Assembly (NCBI RefSeq): GCF_029227915.1
Contig: NC_079877.1
Location: forward strand, 32,143,851-32,207,850
Direction of reading: 5' to 3'
Source: Hydractinia symbiolongicarpus
Lineage: Eukaryota; Cnidaria; Hydrozoa; Anthoathecata; Hydractiniidae
Length of the DNA: 64,000 bases
The first letter of the stretch is position 1. Every line of letters starts with the position of its first letter. Made by a program: the position numbers and the translations under genes. Below are positions 39,101 through 53,279 of the stretch, piece by piece. Under the pieces are notes generated by a model. That model was not told the origin of the DNA, did not search any database, and worked only from the letters and a program-made list of their open reading frames with translations.

Positions 39101-41999
39101 TCTCATCAAAAATGAAAATATTTTTGAAAACTACAAGTCTCATGCGTTTTGCTGGAGAAAGAATAATTTAAAAAATCGTTAGGGAATTGAGTTTACTCCC
39201 TGGGTACTTTCTTTGTATACTTCTGACTATACGGGCCGAGTCAGGGATTTACGGGAAATCGCGGGTTTTCGTTTGCCGCCGATTAAACTTGTTTTATTCA
39301 GCGTCTCATCAAAAATGAAAACATTTTGGAAAACTACAAGTCACTACGCTTTAGTACTGAAAAAATATTTTAAAAAATCGTTCTGGAAATGAGTTTACTT
39401 CCTGGGTACTTTCTTTGTATACTTTTGACTATACGGACCGAGTCCGGGATTTACGGGAAATCAAACTTCTTTTATTCAGCGTCTCATCAAAAATGAAAAC
39501 ATTTTTAAAAACTACAAGTCTCATGCGTTTTACTGGTGAAAAAATAATTTAAAATATCGTTCGGGAATTGAGTTTACTCCCTGGGTACTTTCTTTGTATA
39601 CTTCTGAGTATACGCGCCGAGTCGGGGATTTACGGGAAATCGCGGGTTTTCGTTTGCCGGCGATTAAACTTCTTTTATTCAGCGTCTCATCAAAAATGAA
39701 AATATTTTTGAAAACTACAAGTCTCATGCGTTTTGCTGGAGAAAGAATAATTTAAAAAATCGTTAGGGAATTGAGTTTACTCCCTGGGTACTTTCTTTGT
39801 ATACTTCTGACTATACGGGCCGAGTCAGGGATTTACGGGAAATCGCGGGTTTTCGTTTGCCGCCGATTAAACTTGTTTTATTCAGCGTCTCATCAAAAAT
39901 GAAAACATTTTGGAAAACAACAAGTCACTACGCTTTAGTACTGAAAAAATATTTTAAAAAATCGTTCTGGAAATGAGTTTACTTCCTGGGTACTTTCTTT
40001 GTATACTTTTGACTATACGGACCGAGTCCGGGATTTACGGGAAATCAAACTTCTTTTATTCAGCGTCTCATCAAAAATGAAAACATTTTTAAAAACTACA
40101 AGTCTCATGCGTTTTACTGGTGAAAAAATAATTTAAAATATCGTTCGGGAAATGAGTTTACTCCCTGGGTACTTTCTTTGTATACTTCTGAGTATACGCG
40201 CCGAGTCGGGGATTTACGGGAAATCGCGGGTTTTCGTTTGCCGGCGATTAAACTTCTTTTATTCAGCGTCTCATCAAAAATGAAAACATTTTTAAAAACT
40301 ACAAGACTCATGCGTTTTAGTGGTGAAAAATTAATTTAAAAAATCGTTCGGGAAATGAGTTTACTTCCTGGGTACTTTCTTTATTTACATTCGACTATAC
40401 TGGCCAAGCCCTGGATTTACGGGAAATCGCGGGTTTTCGTTTCCCGGCGATTAAACTTCTTTTATTCAGCGTCTCATCAAAAATGTAAACATTTTTTAAA
40501 ACTACAAGTCTCGTGCGTTTAAGTGGTGAAAACCTAATTTAAAAAATAGTTCGAGAAATGAGTTTACTCCCTGGGTACTTTCTTTGTATACTTCTGACTA
40601 TACGGGCCGAGTCAGGGATTTACGGGAAATCGCGGCTTTTCGTTTGCCGCCGATTAAACTTCTTTTATTCAGCGTCTCATCAAAAATGAAAACATTTTGG
40701 AAAACTACAAGTCACATGCGCTTTAGTGCTGAAAAAATATTTTAAAAAATCGGTCGGGAAATGAGTTTACTCCCTGGATACTTTCTTTGTATACTTTTGA
40801 CCATACGGGTCGTGTCCGTATTTAGGGGAAATCCCGGGTTTTCGTTTGCCGGCGATTAAACTTCTTTTATTCAGCGTCTCATCAAAAATGAAAACATTTT
40901 TAAAAACTACAAATCTCATGCGTTTTAGTGGTGAAATACTAATTTAAAAAATCGTTCGGGAAATGAGTTTACTCCCTGTGTACTTTCCTTGTATACTTCT
41001 GACTATACGGGCCGAGTCAGGGATTTACGGGAAATCGCGGGTTTTCGTTTGCCGCCGATTAAACTTCTTTTATTCAGCGTCTCATCAAAAATGAAAACAT
41101 TTTGGAAAACTACAAGTCACATGCGCTTCAGTGCTGAAAAAATATTTTAAAAAATCGCTCTGGAAATCAGTTTACTCCCTGGGTACTTTCTTTGTATACT
41201 TTTGGCTATACGGGCCGAGTCCCGGATTTACGGGAAATCAAACTTCTTTTATTCAGCGTCTCATCAAAAATGAAAACATTTTTAAAAACTACAAGTCTCA
41301 TGCGTTTTACTGGTGAAAAAATAATTTAAAATATCGTTCGGGAAATGAGTTTACTCCCTGGGTACTTTCTTTGTATACTTCTGACTATACGGGCCGAGTC
41401 GGGGATCTACCGGAAATCGCAGGTTTTCGTTTGCCGGCGATTAAACTTCTTTTATTCATCGTCTCATCAAAAATGAAAACATTTTTTAAAACTACAAGTC
41501 TCGTGCGTTTTAGTGGTGAAAAATTAATTTAAAAAATCGTTCGGGAAATGAGTTTACTTCCTGGGTACTTTCTTTATATACATTCGACTATACTGGCCGA
41601 GTCAGGGATTTACGGAAAATCGCGGGTTTTCGTTTGCCGCCGATTAAACTTCTTTTATTCAGCGTCTCATCAAAAATAAAAACATTTTGGAAAACTACAA
41701 GTCACATGCGCTTTAGTGCTGAAAAAATATTTTAAAAAATCGGTCGGGAAATGAGTTTACTCCCTGGATACTTTCTTTGTATACTTTTGACCATACGGGT
41801 CGTGTCCGGATTTAGGGGAAATCACGGGTTTTCGTTTGCCGGCGATTAAACTTCTTTTATTCAGCGTCTCATCAAAAATGAAAACATTTTTGAAAACTAC
41901 AAGTCTCATGCGTTTTAGTGGTGAAATACTAATTTAAAAAATCGTTCGTGAAATGAGTTTACTCCCTGGGTACTTTCCTTGTATACTTTTGACCATACG

Positions 42000-44900
42000 G
42001 GTGGTGTCCGGGATTTAGGGGAAATCGCGGGTTTTCGTTTGCCGGCGATTTAACTTCTTTTATTCAGCGTCTCATCAAAAATGAAAACATTTTTAAAAAC
42101 TACAAGTCTCATGCGTTTTACTGGTGAAAAAATAATTTAAAAAATCGTTCGGGAAATTAGTTTACTCCCTGGGTACTTTCTTTGTATACTTCTGACTATA
42201 CGGGCCGAGTCAGGGGTTTACGGGAAATCGCGGGTTTTCGTTTGCCGGCGATTAAACTTCTTTTACTCAGCGTTTCATCAAAAATGAAAACATTTTTGAA
42301 AACTACAAGTCTCATGCGTTTTAGTGGTGAAAAACTAATTTAAAAAATCGGTCGAGAAATGAGTTTACTCCCTGGATACTTACTTTGTATACTTTTGACC
42401 ATACGGGTCGTGTCCGGATTTAGGGGAAATCCCGGGTTTTCGTTTGCCGGCGAATAAACTTCTTTTATTCAGCGTCTCATCAAAAATGAAAACATTTTTG
42501 AAAACTACAAGTCTCATGCGTTTTAGTGGTGAAATACTAATTTAAAAAATCGTTCGGGAAATGAGTTTACTTCCTGGGTACTTTCCTTGTATACTTTTGA
42601 CCATACGGGTCGTGTCCGGGATTTACGGGAAATCGCGGGTTTTCGTTTGTCGGCGATTAAACTCCTTTTATTCAGCGTCTCATCAAAAATGAAAACTTTT
42701 TTGAACACTACAAATCTCGTGCGTTTAAGTGGTGAAAACCTAATTTAAAAAATAGTTCGAGAAATGAGTTTACTCCCTGGGTACTTTCTTTGTATACTTC
42801 TGACCATACGGGTGGTGTCCGGGATTTAGGGGAAATCGCGGGTTTTCGTTTGCCGGCGATTAAACTTCTTTTATTCAGCGTCTCATCAAAAATGTAAGCA
42901 TTTTTAAAAACTACAAGTCTCGTGCGTTTAAGTGGTGAAAACTTAATTTAAAAAATAGTTCGAGAAATGAGTTTACTCCCTGGGTACTTTCTTTGTATAC
43001 TTCTGACTATACGGCCGAGTCAGGGATTTACGGGAAATCGCAGGTTTTCGTTTGCCGCCGATTATACTTCTTTTATTCAGCGTCTCATCAAAAATGAAAA
43101 CATTTTGGAAAACTACAAGTCTCATGCGTTTTAGTGGTGAAATACTAATTTAAAAAATCGTTCGTGAAATGAGTTTACTCCCTGGGTACTTTCCTTGTAT
43201 ACTTTTGACCATACGGGTGGTGTCCGGGATTTAGGGGAAATCGCGGGTTTTCGTTTGCCGGCGATTTAACTTCTTTTATTCAGCGTCTCATCAAAAATGA
43301 AAACATTTTTAAAAAGTACAAGTCTCATGCGTTTTACTGGTGAAAAAATAATTTAAAAAATCGTTCGGGAAATTAGTTTACTCCCTGGGTACTTTCTTTG
43401 TATACTTCTGACTATACGGGCCGAGTCAGGGGTTTACGGGAAATCGCGGGTTTTCGTTTGCCGGCGATTAAACTTCTTTTACTCAGCGTTTCATCAAAAA
43501 TGAAAACATTTTTGAAAACTACAAGTCTCATGCGTTTTAGTGGTGAAAAACTAATTTAAAAAATCGGTCGAGAAATGAGTTTACTCCCTGGATACTTACT
43601 TTGTATACTTTTGACCATACGGGTCGTGTCCGGATTTAGGGGAAATCCCGGGTTTTCGTTTGCCGGCGAATAAACTTCTTTTATTCAGCGTCTCATCAAA
43701 AATGAAAACATTTTTGAAAACTACAAGTCTCATGCGTTTTAGTGGTGAAATACTAATTTAAAAAATCGTTCGGGAAATGAGTTTACTTCCTGGGTACTTT
43801 CCTTGTATACTTTTGACCATACGGGTCGTGTCCGGATTTAGGGGAAATCGCGGGTTTTCGTTTGCCGGCGAATAAACTTCTTTCATTAGGTGTCTCATCA
43901 AAAATGAAAACATTTTTGAAAACTACAAGTCTCGTGCGTTTAAGTGGTGAAAACCTAATTTAAAAAATAGTTCGAGAAATGAGTTTACTCCCTGGGTACT
44001 TTCTTTGTATACTTCTGACTATACGGCCGAGTCAGGGATTTACGGGAAATCGCAGGTTTTCGTTTGCCGCCGATTATACTTCTTTTATTCAGCGTCTCAT
44101 CAAAAATGAAAACATTTTGGAAAACTACAAGTCTCATGCGTTTTAGTGGTGAAATACTAATTTAAAAAATCGTTCGTGAAATGAGTTTACTCCCTGGGTA
44201 CTTTCCTTGTATACTTTTGACCATACGGGTGGTGTCCGGGATTTAGGGGAAATCGCGGGTTTTCGTTTGCCGGCGATTTAACTTCTTTTATTCAGCGTCT
44301 CATCAAAAATGAAAACATTTTTAAACACTACAAGTCTCATGCGTTTTACTGGTGAAAAAATAATTTAAAAAATCGTTCGGGAAATTAGTTTACTCCCTGG
44401 GTACTTTCTTTGTATACTTCTGACTATACGGGCCGAGTCAGGGGTTTACGGGAAATCGCGGGTTTTCGTTTGCCGGCGATTAAACTTCTTTTACTCAGCG
44501 TTTCATCAAAAATGAAAACATTTTTGAAAACTACAAGTCTCATGCGTTTTAGTGGTGAAAAACTAATTTAAAAAATCGGTCGAGAAATGAGTTTACTCCC
44601 TGGATACTTACTTTGTATACTTTTGACCATACGGGTCGTGTCCGGATTTAGGGGAAATCCCGGGTTTTCGTTTGCCGGCGAATAAACTTCTTTTATTCAG
44701 CGTCTCATCAAAAATGAAAACATTTTTGAAAACTACAAGTCTCATGCGTTTTAGTGGTGAAATACTAATTTAAAAAATCGTTCGGGAAATGAGTTTACTT
44801 CCTGGGTACTTTCCTTGTATACTTTTGACCATACGGGTCGTGTCCGGATTTAGGGGAAATCGCGGGTTTTCGTTTGCCGGCGAATAAACTTCTTTCATTA

Positions 44901-46720
44901 GGTGTCTCATCAAAAATGAAAACATTTTTGAAAACTACAAGTCTCATGCGTTTTAGTGGTGAAAAACTAATTTAAAAAATCGTTCGGGAAATGAGTTTAC
45001 TCCCTGGGTACTTTCCTTGTATACATTCGACTATACTGGCCAAGCCCGGGATTTACGGGAAATCGCGGGTTTTCGTTTGTCGGCGATTAAACTCCTTTTA
45101 TTCAGCGTCTCATCAAAAATGAAAACTTTTTTGAACACTACAAATCTCGTGCGTTTAAGTGGTGAAAACCTAATTTAAAAAATAGTTCGAGAAATGAGTT
45201 TACTCCCTGGGTACTTTCTTTGTATACTTCTGACCATACGGGTGGTGTCCGGAATTTAGGGGAAATCGCGGGTTTTCGTTTGCCGGCGATTAAACTTCTT
45301 TTATTCAGCGTCTCATCAAAAATGTAAGCATTTTTAAAAACTACAAGTCTCGTGCGTTTAAGTGGTGAAAACCTAATTTAAAAAATAGTTCGAGAAATGA
45401 GTTTACTCCCTGGGTACTTTCTTTGTATACTTCTGACTATACGGCCGAGTCAGGGATTTACGGGAAATCGCAGGTTTTCGTTTGCCGCCGATTATACTTC
45501 TTTTATTCAGCGTCTCATCAAAAATGAAAACATTTTGGAAAACTACAAGTCTCATGCGTTTTAGTGGTGAAATACTAATTTAAAAAATCGTTCGTGAAAT
45601 GAGTTTACTCCCTGGGTACTTTCCTTGTATACTTTTGACCATACGGGTGGTGTCCGAGATTTAGGGGAAATCGCGGGTTTTCGTTTGCCGGCGATTAAAC
45701 TTCTTTTATTCAGCGTCTCATCAAAAATGTAAGCATTTTTAAAAACTACAAGTCTCGTGCGTTTAAGTGGTGAAAACCTAATTTAAAAAATAGTTCGAGA
45801 AATGAGTTTACTCCCTGGGTACTTTCTTTGTATACTTCTGACTATACGGCCGAGTCAGGGATTTACGGGAAATCGCAGGTTTTCGTTTGCCGCCGATTAT
45901 ACTTCTTTTATTCAGCGTCTCATCAAAAATGAAAACATTTTGGAAAACTACAAGTCTCATGCGTTTTAGTGGTGAAATACTAATTTAAAAAATCGTTCGT
46001 GAAATGAGTTTACTCCCTGGGTACTTTCCTTGTATACTTTTGACCATACGGGTGGTGTCCGAGATTTAGGGGAAATCGCGGGTTTTCGTTTGCCGGCGAT
46101 TTAACTTCTTTTATTCAGCGTCTCATCAAAAATGAAAACATTTTTAAAAACTACAAGTCTCATGCGTTTTACTGGTGAAAAAATAATTTAAAAAATAGTT
46201 CGGGAAATTAGTTTACTCCCTGGGTACTTTCTTTGTATACTTCTGACTATACGGGCCGAGTCAGGGGTTTACGGGAAATCGCGGGTTTTCGTTTGCCGGC
46301 GATTAAACTTCTTTTACTCAGCGTTTCATCAAAAATGAAAACATTTTTGAAAACTACAAGTCTCATGCGTTTTAGTGGTAAAAAACTAATTTAAAAAATC
46401 GGTCGAGAAATGAGTTTACTCCCTGGATACTTACTTTGTATACTTTTGACCATACGGGTCGTGTCCGGATTTAGGGGAAATCCCGGGTTTTCGTTTGCCG
46501 GCGAATAAACTTCTTTTATTCAGCGTCTCATCAAAAATGAAAACATTTTTGAAAACTACAAGTCTCATGCGTTTTAGTGGTGAAATACTAATTTAAAAAA
46601 TCGTTCGGGAAATGAGTTTACTTCCTGGGTACTTTCCTTGTATACTTTTGACCATACGGGTCGTGTCCGGGATTTAGGGGAAATCGCGGGTTTTCGTTTG
46701 CCGGCGATTGAACTTCTTTT
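42000..46720 (+). repeat. Satellite B blocks of five, six and nine monomers
   Basis: The marker TTTTACTCAGCGTTTCATC occurs at about 42261, 43477, 44489 and 46312. The steps are 1216, 1012 and 1823 bp, close to 6, 5 and 9 times 203. The variant GATTTAACTTC recurs with the same steps (about 42045, 43263, 44275, 46098). Neighbouring monomers are nearly identical between copies. Confidence 0.8.
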
Positions 46721-47859
46721 ATTCAGCGTCTCATCAAAAATGTAAGCATTTTTAAAAACTACAAGTCTCGTGCGTTTAAGTGGTGAAAACCTAATTTAAA
46801 AAATAGTTCGAGAAATTAGTTTACTCCCTGGGTACTTTCTTTGTATACTTTTGACCATACGGGTCGTGTCCGGGATTTAGGGGAAATCGCGGGTTTTCGT
46901 TTGCCGGCGATTGAACTCCTTTTATTCATCGTCTCATCAAAAATGAAAACATTTTTGAACACTACAAGTCTCATGGGTTTTAGTGGTGAAAAAATAATTT
47001 AAAAAATCGTTCGGGAAATGAGTTTACTCCCTGGGTACTTTCTTTGTATACTTTTGACTATACGGGTCGTGGCCAGGATTTTAGGGAAATCGCGGGTTTT
47101 CGTTTGCCGGCGATTAAACTTCTTTCATTAGGCATTTCATCAAAAATGAAAACATTTTTGAAAACTACAAGTCTCATGCGTTTTAGTGGTGAAAAACTAA
47201 TTTAAAAAATCGTTCGGGAAATGAGTTTACTCCCTGGGTACTTTCCTTGTATACATTCGACTATACTGGCCAAGCCCGGGATTTACGGGAAATCGCGGGT
47301 TTTCGTTTGTCGGCGATTAAACTCCTTTTATTCAGAGTCTCATCAAAAATGAAAACATTTTTGAACACTACAAATCTCATGCGTTTTAGTGGTGAAAAAA
47401 TAATTTAAAAAATCGTTCGGGAAATCAGTTTACTCCCTGGGTACTTTCTTTGTATACTTTTGACCATACGGGTCGTGTCCGGGATTTAGGGGAAATTGCG
47501 GGTTTTTGTTTGCCGGCGATTGAACTCCTTTTATTCATCGTCTCATCAAAAATGAAAACATTTTTAAACACTACAAGTCTCATGGGTTTTAGTGGTGAAA
47601 AAATAATTTAAAAAATCGTTCGGGAAATGAGTTTACTCCCTGGGTACTTTCTTTGTATACTTTTGACTATACGGGTCGTGGCCAGGATTTTAGGGAAATC
47701 GCGGGTTTTCGTTTGCCGGCGATTAAACTCCTTTTATTCAGCGTCTCATCAAAAATGAAAACATTTTTGAACACTACAAATCTCATGGGTTTTAGTGGTG
47801 AAAAAGTAATTTAAAAAATCGTTCGGGAAATGAGTTTAATCCCTGGGTACTTTCTTTGT

Positions 47860-50200
47860 ATACTTTTGATTACACGGGTCGTGGCCAGGATTTTTGGAAA
47901 AATGCGGGTTTTCGTTTGCCGGCGATTAAACTTCTTTTATTCAGCGTCTCATCAAAAATGAAAACATTTTTGAACACTACAAATCTCATGGGTTTTAGTG
48001 GTGAAAAAATAATTTAAAAAATCGTTCGGGAAATCAGTTTACTCCCTGGGTACTTTCTTTGTATACTTTTGACCATACGGGTCGTGTCCGGGATTTAGGG
48101 GAAATTGCGGGTTTTTGTTTGCCGGCGATTGAACTCCTTTTATTCATCGTCTCATCAAAAATGAAAACATTTTTGAACACTACAAGTCTCATGGGTTTTA
48201 GTGGTGAAAAAATAATTTAAAAAATCGTTCGGGAAATGAGTTTACTCCCTTGGTACTTTCTTTGTATACTTTTGACTATACGGGTCGTGGCCAGGATTTT
48301 AGGGAAATCGCGGGTTTTCGTTTGCCGGCGATTAAACTTCTTTCATTAGGCATCTCATCAAAAATGAAAACATTTTTGAAAACTACAAGTCTCATGCGTT
48401 TTAGTGGTGAAAAACTAATTTAAAAAATCGTTCGGGAAATGAGTTTACTCCCTGGGTACTTTCCTTGTATACATTCGACTATACTGGCCAAGCCCGGGAT
48501 TTACGGGAAATCGCGGGTTTTCGTTTGTCGGCGATTAAACTCCTTTTATTCAGAGTCTCATCAAAAATGAAAACATTTTTGAACACTACAAATCTCATGG
48601 GTTTTAGTGGTGAAAAAATAATTTAAAAAATCGTTCGGGAAATCAGTTTACTCCCTGGGTACTTTCTTTGTATACTTTTGACCATACGGGTCGTGTCCGG
48701 GATTTAGGGAAAATTTCGGGTTTTTGTTTGCCGGCGATTGAACTCCTTTTATTCATCGTCTCATCAAAAATGAAAACATTTTTAAACACTACAAGTCTCA
48801 TGGGTTTTAGTGGTGAAAAAATAATTTAAAAAATCGTTCGGGAAATGAGTTTACTCCCTGGGTACTTTCTTTGTATACTTTTGACTATACGGGTCGTGGC
48901 CAGGATTTTAGGGAAATCGCGGGTTTTCGTTTGCCGGCGATTAAACTCCTTTTATTCAGCGTCTCATCAAAAATGAAAACATTTTTGAACACTACAAATC
49001 TCATGGGTTTTAGTGGTGAAAAAATAATTTAAAAAATCGTTCGGGAAATGAGTTTAATCCCTGGGTACTTTCTTTGTATACTTTTGATTACACGGGTCGT
49101 GGCCAGGATTTTTGGAAAAATGCGGGTTTTCGTTTGCCGGCGATTAAACTTCTTTTATTCAGCGTTTCATCAAACATGAAAACATTTTTGAAAACTACAA
49201 GTCTCATGCGTTTTAGTGGAGAAAACCTAATTTAAAAAATAGTTCGAGAAATGAGTTTACTCCCTGGGTACTTTCTTTGTATACTTCTGACTATACGGGC
49301 CGAGTCCGGGATTTACGGGAAATCGCAAGTTTTCGTTTGCCGGCGATTAAACTTCTTTTATTCAGCGTCTCAGCAAAAATGAAAACATTTTTAAAAAATA
49401 CAAGTCTCATGCGTTTTACTGGTGAAAAAATAATTTAAAAAATCGTTCGGCAAATCAGTTTACTCCCTGGGTACTTTCTTTGTATACTTTTGACCATACG
49501 GGTCGTGTCCGGGATTTAGGGGAAATTGCGGGTTTTTGTTTGCCGGCGATTGAACTCCTTTTATTCATCGTCTCATCAAAAATGAAAACATTTTTAAACA
49601 CTACAAGTCTCATGGGTTTTAGTGGTGAAAAAATAATTTAAAAAATCGTTCGGGAAATGAGTTTACTCCCTGGGTACTTTCTTTGTATACTTTTGACTAT
49701 ACGGGTCGTGGCCAGGATTTTAGGGAAATCGCGGGTTTTCGTTTGCCGGCGATTAAACTCCTTTTATTCAGCGTCTCATCAAAAATGAAAACATTTTTGA
49801 ACACTACAAATCTCATGGGTTTTAGTGGTGAAAAAATAATTTAAAAAATCGTTCGGGAAATGAGTTTAATCCCTGGGTACTTTCTTTGTATACTTTTGAT
49901 TACACGGGTCGTGGCCAGGATTTTTGGAAAAATGCGGGTTTTCGTTTGCCGGCGATTAAACTTCTTTTATTCAGCGTTTCATCAAACATGAAAACATTTT
50001 TGAAAACTACAAGTCTCATGCGTTTTAGTGGAGAAAACCTAATTTAAAAAATAGTTCGAGAAATGAGTTTACTCCCTGGGTACTTTCTTTGTATACTTCT
50101 GACTATACGGGCCGAGTCCGGGATTTACGGGAAATCGCAAGTTTTCGTTTGCCGGCGATTAAACTTCTTTTATTCAGCGTCTCAGCAAAAATGAAAACAT
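47860..50200 (+). repeat. Satellite B blocks of six and four monomers
   Basis: The marker GATTACACGGGTCGTGG occurs at 47868, 49086 and 49898, steps of 1218 and 812 bp. The last two copies share the following units, including one with the CAGCAAAAATG variant at about 49372 and 50184. Confidence 0.75.
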
Positions 50201-53200
50201 TTTTAAAAAATACAAGTCTCATGCGTTTTACTGGTGAAAAAATAATTTAAAAAATCGTTCGGGAAATTAGTTTACTCCCTGGGTACTTTCTTTGTATACT
50301 TCTGACTATACGGGCCGAGTCAGGGATTTCCGGGAAATCGCGGGTTTTCGTTTGCCGGCGATTAAACTTCTTTTATTCGGCGTTTCATCAAAAATGAAAA
50401 CAATTTTGAAAACTACAAGTCTCATGCGTTTTAGTGGTGAAAAACTAATTTAAAAAATCGGTCGGGAATTGAGTTTACTCCCTGGATACTTTCTTTGTAT
50501 ACTTTTGACCATACGGTCGTGTCCGGATTTAGGGGAAATCCCGGGTTTTCGTTTGCCGGCGATTAAACTTCTTTTATTCAGCGTCTCATCAAAAATGAAA
50601 ACATTTTTGAAAACTACAAGTCTCATGCGTTTTAGTGGTGAAATACTAATTTAAAAAATCGTTCGTGAAATGAGTTTACTCCCTGGGTACTTTCTTTGTA
50701 TACTTTTGACCATACGGGTGGTGTCCGGGATTTAGGGGAAATCGCGGGTTTTCGTTTGCCGGTGATTAAACTTCTTTTATTCAGCGTCTCATCAAAAATG
50801 AAAACATTTTTAAAAACTACAAGTCTCATGCGTTTTACTGGTGAAAAAATAATTTAAAAAATCGTTCGGGAAATTAGTTTACTCCCTGGGTACTTTCTTT
50901 GTATACTTCTGACTATACGGGCCGAGTCAGGGATTTACGGGAAATCGCGGCTTTTCGTTTGCCGGCGATTAAACTTCCTTTATTCAGCGTCTCATCAAAA
51001 ATGAAAATATTTTTGAAAACTACAAGTCTCATGCGTTTTACTGGAGAAAAAATAATTTAAAAAATCGTTCGGGAAATGAGTTTACTCCCTGGGTACTTTC
51101 TTTGTATACTTCTGACTATACGGGCCGAGTCAGGGATTTACGGGAAATCGCCGGTTTTCGTTTGCCGCCGATTAAACTTCTTTTATTCAGCGTCACATGA
51201 AAAATGAAAACATTTTGGAAAACTACAAGCCACATGCGCTTTAGTGCTGAAAAAATATTTTAAAAAATCGTTCTGGAAATGAGTTTACTCCCTGGGTACT
51301 TTCTTTGTATACTTTTGAATATTCGGGCCGAGTCCGGGATTTACGGGAAATCCAACTTCTTTTATTCATCGTCTCATCAAAAATGAAAACATTTTTGAAA
51401 ACTACAAGTCTCATGCGTTTTAGTGGTGAAAAAGTAATTTAAAAAATCCTTCGGGAAATGAGTTTACTCCCTGGGTACTTTCTTTGTATACTTTTGACTA
51501 TACGGGCCGAGTCCGGGATTTACTGGAAATTGCGGATTTTCGTTTGCCGGCGATTAAACTTCTTTTATTCCGCGTCTCATCAAAAATGAAAACATTTTTG
51601 AACAGTACATGTCTCCTGCGTTTTAGTGGTGAAAAATTAATTTAAAAAATCGTTCGGAAAATGAGTTTACTCCCTGGGTACTTTCTTTATAAACATTCGA
51701 CTATACTGGCCAAGCCCGGGGTTTACGGGAAATCGCGGGTTTTCGTTTGCCGGCGATTAAACCCCTTTTATTCAGCGTTTCATTAAAAATGAAAACATTT
51801 TTGAACACTACAAGTCTCATGGGTTTTAGTGGTGAAAAAATAATTTAAAAAATCGTTCGGGAAATGAGTTTACTCCCTGGGTACTTTCTTTGTATACTTT
51901 TGACCATACGGGTCGTGTCCGGGATTTAGGGGAAATAGCGGGTTTTTGTTCGCCGGCGATTAAACTTCTTTTATTCAGCGTCTCATCAAAAATGTAAACA
52001 TTTTTAAAAACTACAAGTCTCATGCGTTTTACTGGAGAAAAAATAATTTAAAAAATCGTTCGGGAAATGAGTTTACTCCCTGGGTACTTTCTTTGTAAAC
52101 TTCTGACTATACGGGCCGAGTCAGGGATTTACGGGAAATCACTGATTTTCGTTTGCCGCCGATTAAACTTCTTTTATTCAGCGTCACATGAAAAATGAAA
52201 ATATTTTGGAAAACTACAAGCCACATGCGCTTTAGTGCTGAAAAAATTTTAAAAAATCGTTCTGGAAATGAGTTTACTCCCTGGGTACTTTCCTTTTATA
52301 CTTTTGACCATACGGGTCGTGTCCGGGATTTAGGGGAAATAGCGGGTTTTTGTTCGCCGGCGATTAAACTTCTTTTATTCAGCGTCTCATCAAAAATGTA
52401 AACATTTTTAAAAACTACAAGTCTCATGCGTTTTACTGGAGAAAAAATAATTTAAAAAATCGTTCGGGAAATGAGTTTACTCCCTGGGTACTTTCTTTGT
52501 ATACTTCTGACTATACGGGCCGAGTCAGGGATTTACGGGAAATCGCTGATTTTCGTTTGCCGCCGATTAAACTTCTTTTATTCAGCGTCACATGAAAAAT
52601 GAAAATATTTTGGAAAACTACAAGCCACATGCGCTTTAGTGCTGAAAAAATATTTTAAAAAATCGTTCGGGAAATGAGTTTACTCCCTGGGTACTTTCTT
52701 TGTATACTTTTGAATATACGGGCCGAGTCCGGGATTTACGGGAAATCCAACTTCTTTTATTCATCGTCTCATCAAAAATGAAAACATTTTTGAAAACTAC
52801 AAGTCTCATGCGTTTTAGTGGTGAAAAAATAATTTAAAAAATCCTTCGGGAAATGAGTTTACTCCCTGGGTACTTTCTTTGTATACTTTTGACTATACGG
52901 GCCGAGTCCGGGATTTACTGGAAATTGCGGATTTTCGTTTGCCGGCGATTAAACTTCTTTTATTCCGCGTCTCATCAAAAATGAAAACATTTTTGAACAG
53001 TACATGTCTCCTGCGTTTTAGTGGTGAAAAATTAATTTAAAAAATCGTTCGGAAAATGAGTTTACTCCCTGGGTACTTTCTTTATAAACATTCGACTATA
53101 CTGGCCAAGCCCGGGATTTACGGGAAATCGCGGGTTTTCGTTTGCCGGCGATTAAACCCCTTTTATTCAGCGTTTCATTAAAAATGAAAACATTTTTGAA

Positions 53201-53279
53201 CACTACAAGTCTCATGGGTTTTAGTGGTGAAAAAATAATTTAAAAAATCGGTGGGGAAATGAGTTTACTCCCTGGGTAC